DNA of 64,000 nucleotides from DAOUKH01 sp964291475 (GTDB lineage Bacteria; Chloroflexota; Dehalococcoidia; SHYB01): assembly GCA_964291475.2 (NCBI GenBank), contig OZ220064.1, forward strand, positions 20,234-84,233, given 5' to 3'. Positions 59,998-64,000 of this stretch are shown here, piece after piece; the stretch's first letter is position 1; each line of letters starts with the position of its first letter. A program made the position numbers and the translations under genes. Below the pieces are notes generated by a model. It was not told the origin of the DNA, did no database searches, and worked only from the letters and a program-made list of their open reading frames with translations.

Positions 59998-61209
59998 ATG
60001 TTGATGAACCGAGAGCGCACGAGCAAGTTTCTGCAAGAGCTTGGCGTCGAAGCCGCCGTCCTGAGCGGCGGGCCGAACTTTAACTATGCGGCGGGCTGGG
60101 GGTCGGACGCGCACCTGTGGGGCGGCGGGCCGTTCGCCATCGTCCCCGCCGACCAAAAGGACGAGGTCACGCTGATCATCGCCAACCACGAGCTGCCCTT
60201 CGTGTGGCGGGATGCCGACTTCAAGCCCAACCTTCGGACGGTGGGGCGCGAGGTCGAGCCGGTCGTGCCGAGCGCGGACTACAAGCCGCTGCCGGCGGAG
60301 GAGCGCTACCTGGCAGCCTTCGAAGAGGGCCGCAAGAAGAACTACGAGGACCGCATGGAGGCGCTGGCGGACACACTGTCCGACCTGGGCCTCTCCAACG
60401 CCTACCTCGGCTTCGACGACGTGCGCGTGGCGCAGCAGCTCGAACGCAACAACGCCTTCACCGGCACCTACGAAGACGTCGTCCAGACCTTTCGCTACAT
60501 CCGCTCGGTGAAGTCGCCGCACGAGATCGAGATCATCCGGAAGGCGAATGAGGCGAATCTGCGGGGCATCGAGGACGTCGTCATCGCGCTGCGGGAGGGG
60601 GCTCCGTTCAACGAGGCGCTCATCCAGCACGACATCCGCCTGGCCAAGGAGAACGCGATGCGGAGCGTTCCCTCGCGCATCAGCGGCGTAGGCCGGATGG
60701 GGATGGCGCTCTTCCAGCGCCAGGACTATGAGGGCTACCAGATGCAGCCCGGAGACCTCGTCCGCTTCGACTTCGAGGGTACCTACGAGCGCTACTGGAC
60801 CGACCTCGGCCGGACTTGCTCAGTCGGCGAGCCGAGCGCCAAGGCGAAGCAGTACTACGAGGGCATGCTCGCGGGCCGCGAGGCGGCGATGGAGGCCATG
60901 CGGCCGGGCGCGAGGGCGTCGGAGGTCTGCCGCATCGCCGTCGAGGCGATCCAGAAGAACGGCTGCCCGGAGTACGTCACCGGCAAGGGCCTCTGCATGT
61001 TCCACGTGATCGGCCTGGAGCTGTACGAGCAGTGGTGCTGGTACCCCCACGGCGACTTCACCCTCGAAGAGGACATGACGATCAACTTCGAGTCGCCCTT
61101 CTTCGAGATGGGGTTCGGCGGGATGCAGCTCGAAGACACCTACCTCATCAAGAAGGACGGCCCTGTCGACCTCTCGGGCACCCTCACCCGCGACATCATG
61201 ATCATCTAG
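59998..61209 (+). CDS. M24-family metallopeptidase (Xaa-Pro peptidase/creatinase fold)
   Basis: This 403-aa protein has an N-terminal creatinase-like domain (~1-165) and a pita-bread metallopeptidase domain. Likely metal ligands are Asp in VRFDFEG, Asp in YWTDLGRT, His in MFHVIGLEL, Glu in NFESPFFEMG and Glu in QLEDTYLI, so the five-ligand set seems complete. AGGAGG 6 nt before the ATG fixes the start. Substrates in this fold range from Xaa-Pro peptides to creatine-like amides. Context with RidA, ThDP and DUF1330 genes favours small nitrogen compounds, but that is inference. Confidence 0.9.
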   Translation: MLMNRERTSKFLQELGVEAAVLSGGPNFNYAAGWGSDAHLWGGGPFAIVPADQKDEVTLIIANHELPFVWRDADFKPNLRTVGREVEPVVPSADYKPLPAEERYLAAFEEGRKKNYEDRMEALADTLSDLGLSNAYLGFDDVRVAQQLERNNAFTGTYEDVVQTFRYIRSVKSPHEIEIIRKANEANLRGIEDVVIALREGAPFNEALIQHDIRLAKENAMRSVPSRISGVGRMGMALFQRQDYEGYQMQPGDLVRFDFEGTYERYWTDLGRTCSVGEPSAKAKQYYEGMLAGREAAMEAMRPGARASEVCRIAVEAIQKNGCPEYVTGKGLCMFHVIGLELYEQWCWYPHGDFTLEEDMTINFESPFFEMGFGGMQLEDTYLIKKDGPVDLSGTLTRDIMII

Positions 61210-61214
61210 CCGGG

Positions 61215-61231
61215 GCCGCCCTAGGGGCGGC
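61215..61231 (+). terminator. Hairpin after the M24 peptidase gene
   Basis: A 7-bp G/C stem (GCCGCCC/GGGCGGC) with a TAG loop lies 5 bp after the stop. No clear T-run follows, so termination strength is uncertain. The rest of the gap to 61364 shows nothing recognisable. Confidence 0.4.
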
Positions 61232-61364
61232 ATTCCGGTTGGGCTGGTGGGTGGCTCGCGCAGTCCCCGGCGGACCGTTGCGGGGGGAGCGCCGGATGCC
61301 AGTCGGACGCTCTACCTCTTCGAGCCGACCACGCCAGGGCTTTAGGACTCTATGCATTCATCTG

Positions 61365-63053
61365 CTATCTCCCGTGAAGGCCCTCTTGGGGCATGGTCCA
61401 GGGCAGCCGGTAGAACGGCGCGAACTGTGGCGCGCGTGGTATCGGCATCTCCCCGAAGGGCACGTCGATGATGACCGGGCTCTGCCGTTCCAACGCGAGG
61501 GGAATCAACCGCTCCAACTCCATCGGGTCGTCCGCTCTCATGCCGACCGCACCGAAGGACTCCGCGAATTTGATGAAGTCGGGGTTGTGCAGGTCGGTCC
61601 CATAGGCTCCGCCGAACGCGTCGTCGAGGTCTCGGGCGACGTTACCGTAGGAGTCGTTCCTGAAGACCACGGTCACGACGTTGATGCCGTACTGCAGGGC
61701 GGTGGACAGCTCGGACGAGTTGAACATGAACCCTCCGTCCCCGGTCATGCAGATCACCGGTCGGTCGGGCTTGGCCACCTTGACTCCTAGCGCGGTCGGA
61801 AAGCCGTAGCCGAGGTTGAATGAGTAGCCGGAGTCGATGTACGTCTTCGGGTGGCTGACCTGGTAGTGGGTACGGGCGTAGTAGCCGAACTGCGTGACGT
61901 CCCAGACGATGAAGGCATCTTCCGGGATGCCTCTCTGCAAGGCCTCCAGAACCGCGTACTGCGGCTCCTTGAGCCGAATGTCGTAGTAGGCGATCAGCCT
62001 GCGTGCCGCGCTCACCGCCTCGACGGGCGACGGACGCTCTCCCGCCCCAGCCTCGATGAGGTAAGGAAGCAATGCCTCGATGGTCGCCCGGGCGTCGCCG
62101 TGCAGAGGGAGCGTGTTCGCCTGGTGCCTCGTGAGCTCCGCGTCGTCTATGTTGATGTTCACCAGTTTGGACGCCTCGCCCGCCGGATTGCCGAGCGAGA
62201 AACGCGCGCCGATTCCTATCACCATGTCGGCGGACTGCATCACCTCGAAGAGCTGGTTCATCTCCTGTCTCTCGCCCCTGGGACTGAAGCACGAGCCGTA
62301 GGAGAGCGGATGGCCGTCTGGGATGGTCCCCTTGCCGCCGCTGGAGGTTACGACGGGTATGTTCGTCGCCTCGGCCAGCTTGACCAGGGCTCCTTCGGCG
62401 TCGGAGCGCGCCACGCCGCCTCCGGCGTATATCAGGGGCGTGCTGGACCTCGAGATGAGCTGGGCGGCCTCCCGAAGATCGTCGGGGCTGGGTACGATCC
62501 TTGAGATACGGGCGGGACTCCGCAGCTCGACTTCCTCCCGTTCTACGCCGACCTCGGGCGGCATCTCGATCAGCACTGGGCGGGAACGGCCGGTGCGCAT
62601 CTGCCTGAACGCTTCGAATACGGCGTCCGGAACTTCACGAGGCCTGGATGCCTGTCGCCGCCACTTGGTCACGGAGTGCACCGTGCCGGACTGGTCGGCG
62701 ATTTCGTGCACGGCCCCGACGTTCTTTCCGATGGCGCCGCGCGGGACCTGACCCGCGATGAGGAGCACCGGGTTGGAGCGGGAGTAGGCATTGGTCAGGC
62801 CGGACGCGGCGTTGTAGAGACCCACGCCCGGGACCACCAGCGCGACCCCCGGCTCGCCTGAAGCGCGGGCATAGCCGTCGGCCATGTACGTGGTCGCCTG
62901 CTCGTGGCGGGTCGTGATCATGCGAATGCCGGGCTCGTCCCGCAGCGCGGCCACAATGCCGTAGATCTGGATGCCCGGGATCCCGAACACGACCTCGACG
63001 CCTTCCCTCACCAGGGACCTCGCGAGGGCTTCTCCTCCGCTCATCTTGGCCAT
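61365..63053 (-). CDS. Thiamine diphosphate-dependent enzyme (acetolactate synthase-like)
   Basis: This 562-aa enzyme has the three-domain layout of acetohydroxyacid synthase and related decarboxylases. The N-terminal pyrimidine domain has VVFGIPGIQIYGIVAAL and the catalytic Glu in TTRHEQATTYMADGYAR. The central domain has PLIYAGGGVARS and IGIGARFSLGNP. The C-terminal ThDP domain has GDGGFMFNSSELSTALQYGINVVTVVFRN. There is no small regulatory subunit nearby. This favours a catabolic relative (for example guanidino-oxo-acid decarboxylase or glyoxylate carboligase type) over ilvB. AGGAAGG about 6 nt before the ATG supports the start. It lies 33 bp after the DUF1330 gene. Confidence 0.88.
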   Translation of the reverse strand: MAKMSGGEALARSLVREGVEVVFGIPGIQIYGIVAALRDEPGIRMITTRHEQATTYMADGYARASGEPGVALVVPGVGLYNAASGLTNAYSRSNPVLLIAGQVPRGAIGKNVGAVHEIADQSGTVHSVTKWRRQASRPREVPDAVFEAFRQMRTGRSRPVLIEMPPEVGVEREEVELRSPARISRIVPSPDDLREAAQLISRSSTPLIYAGGGVARSDAEGALVKLAEATNIPVVTSSGGKGTIPDGHPLSYGSCFSPRGERQEMNQLFEVMQSADMVIGIGARFSLGNPAGEASKLVNINIDDAELTRHQANTLPLHGDARATIEALLPYLIEAGAGERPSPVEAVSAARRLIAYYDIRLKEPQYAVLEALQRGIPEDAFIVWDVTQFGYYARTHYQVSHPKTYIDSGYSFNLGYGFPTALGVKVAKPDRPVICMTGDGGFMFNSSELSTALQYGINVVTVVFRNDSYGNVARDLDDAFGGAYGTDLHNPDFIKFAESFGAVGMRADDPMELERLIPLALERQSPVIIDVPFGEMPIPRAPQFAPFYRLPWTMPQEGLHGR

Positions 63054-63086
63054 GAGTAGCCTTCCTCCAATGGAAGGGGTGCGGGA

Positions 63087-63374
63087 CTACAAGCCGTCGA
63101 CAACCACCATGTTGATGTTGGCGGACCTGGAGAGAATGTCGCCGAGCGCGATGTATTCCGGCGACTTCAGCCAGGCATGTACCTGCTCGAGGTTGCCGAA
63201 TTCGAGGATAGCGAGACGCTTGGGCGTCCAGTCGCCCAGTACGACCTCAAGCTCACCGCCCCGCGCCACGAACCTGCCGCCGTGCGCCTCGACCGTGCTC
63301 GTGACTCGCTCACGAAACTCACCGTAGAGACGCTCATCCGTGATCTCAACATCGGTTATTACATACGCCGACAT
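63087..63374 (-). CDS. DUF1330-family protein
   Basis: This 95-aa dimeric-ferredoxin-like protein of the DUF1330 family has YVITDVEITDERLYGEFRERV, GGRFVARGGELEVVLGDW and LAILEFGNLEQVHAWLKSPEY. These small proteins are of unclear function, often near catabolic genes. AAGGAG about 9 nt before the ATG supports the start. It precedes the ThDP enzyme on the same strand by 33 bp, so the two are probably co-transcribed. Confidence 0.9.
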   Translation of the reverse strand: MSAYVITDVEITDERLYGEFRERVTSTVEAHGGRFVARGGELEVVLGDWTPKRLAILEFGNLEQVHAWLKSPEYIALGDILSRSANINMVVVDGL

Positions 63375-63512
63375 GCTTACCCTCTCCTTCGAGTTCCGGC
63401 GCCCATCTGAAGGCGCCGGCGGATCTCGATGCGCTCACCTTGGGACGTTATGGGCACCATCTTATAGGGGTTCGGCAACAAGTGGCGACCATCATCATGC
63501 GGTCAGCGTTCT

Positions 63513-64000
63513 TCACCCCTCCAGGGCGTCCATCACGTCGTGGAGGCTGTCGGCGGGGGTGCCGGGGGGCACCTCGCCGTCGGTGGTGAAGTAGAGGCCG
63601 CCGTCGGCGGCATCGAGGGCTGCGCCGACGGTCTCCTCGGCTGAATCCCAAGCGTCCGCCGTGATTGCGGCGCCCCGCGCCCGGCCCTGCTGCGTGTCGA
63701 CGTCCAAGCCGCCGAGGCTGAGGCCGTCGGTGTCGAGCGAGGCGGCGATCGGTGCTGGGCCCCGCGTGGCGAGGAGCAGACGGCCGTCGTAGAACTGTGC
63801 AAGGTTTCGGAGGGTGCGGAACGCCTTCGTCAGCGCGTCGTGGATGGCGGGCGGCGCTTGGCCCAAGTCGGGGTCGAGCACGACGACGCCGTCGACGCGC
63901 CGCTCGAAGAAGGCGCGCGCCGAGGTCAGGTTCTCCGCGGCGAGCCGCTCGACGGCGCGGGCGCCGGTCTCATCGTCGAGCGCCACGGGCGAAAGGGCGA
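63513..64000 (-). CDS. C-terminal part of an unrecognised protein (cut by window edge)
   Basis: About 160 residues of an open frame run off the right edge (visible part ...SPVALDDETGARAVERLAA to DVMDALEG). A GTG lies at 63986, but the frame stays open beyond it, so it is probably internal. The sequence looks soluble and alpha/beta (GVVVLDPDLGQAPPAIHDAL, DGLSLGGLDVDTQQGRA). I cannot place it in a family from this fragment. The 138 bp between its stop and the DUF1330 gene show no feature I can support. Confidence 0.6.
   Translation of the reverse strand, partial: ALSPVALDDETGARAVERLAAENLTSARAFFERRVDGVVVLDPDLGQAPPAIHDALTKAFRTLRNLAQFYDGRLLLATRGPAPIAASLDTDGLSLGGLDVDTQQGRARGAAITADAWDSAEETVGAALDAADGGLYFTTDGEVPPGTPADSLHDVMDALEG

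Overview
This 64 kb window is a high-G+C bacterial chromosome segment, probably from the phylum Chloroflexota, class Dehalococcoidia, and possibly SAR202-like. The evidence is the 16S rRNA gene (33784-35291) together with the gene content: CaiB/BaiF CoA transferases, a luciferase-like F420-type oxidoreductase, ACMSD-type amidohydrolases, a xanthine-dehydrogenase-type large subunit, crotonase and SDR enzymes. The affiliation is inferred from general character and no database search was possible. Genes are densely packed, often with ATGA or GTGA overlaps, and GTG and TTG starts are common.

Layout. 0-4 kb: 3' end of proA, a small unknown gene, a flippase-like membrane protein and a split transketolase. 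4-5.3 kb: an IS481-family element that jumped into a copy of a short dispersed inverted-repeat element. 5.5-10.8 kb: Mo-hydroxylase large subunit, a frameshifted amidohydrolase, a frameshifted GNAT acetyltransferase and an LLM oxidoreductase. 10.8-13.5 kb: a lower-G+C island holding one 829-aa protein with two nucleoside-deoxyribosyltransferase-like domains fused to a P-loop ATPase, a candidate immune-type protein. 13.5-16.3 kb: DUF35 and thiolase-like pair plus an amidohydrolase. 16.3-20.7 kb: moaB-trmD-rplS-priA. 20.8-25.5 kb: small membrane protein, NDH-2 fused to a cNMP domain, two coupled unknown ORFs, a Ca/Na antiporter and an enoyl-CoA hydratase. 25.6-33 kb: solitary 5S rRNA, rpsA, clpC and a DUF11-repeat surface protein. 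33-35.5 kb: a solitary 16S rRNA unit with its own promoter, processing stem and terminator, preceded by 10-bp iterons and an intact copy of the dispersed element.

35.5-50 kb: DDN-type nitroreductase, DinB-like protein, then the minus-strand run tenA-queA-DsbA/FrnE-SDR. The DsbA-like gene has an in-frame UGA exactly at the first Cys of its CxxC motif, so it is a candidate selenoprotein. Next come acpS, nnr, coaX-coaBC-tyrA-aroA (CoA and aromatic amino-acid synthesis), a dienelactone hydrolase, an ABC-2 exporter and a desaturase. 50-64 kb: O-methyltransferase, a tandem CaiB/BaiF protein, an Lrp regulator, a haloalkane-dehalogenase-like hydrolase, an NCS2 permease with an ATPase-like tail, HAD and alpha/beta hydrolases, a triple-RidA protein, an M24 peptidase, a ThDP enzyme, DUF1330 and a partial unknown gene.

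The best leads are the UGA-containing DsbA/FrnE gene, the NDT-NDT-ATPase protein, and the self-contained rRNA units with their repeat-rich upstream region.
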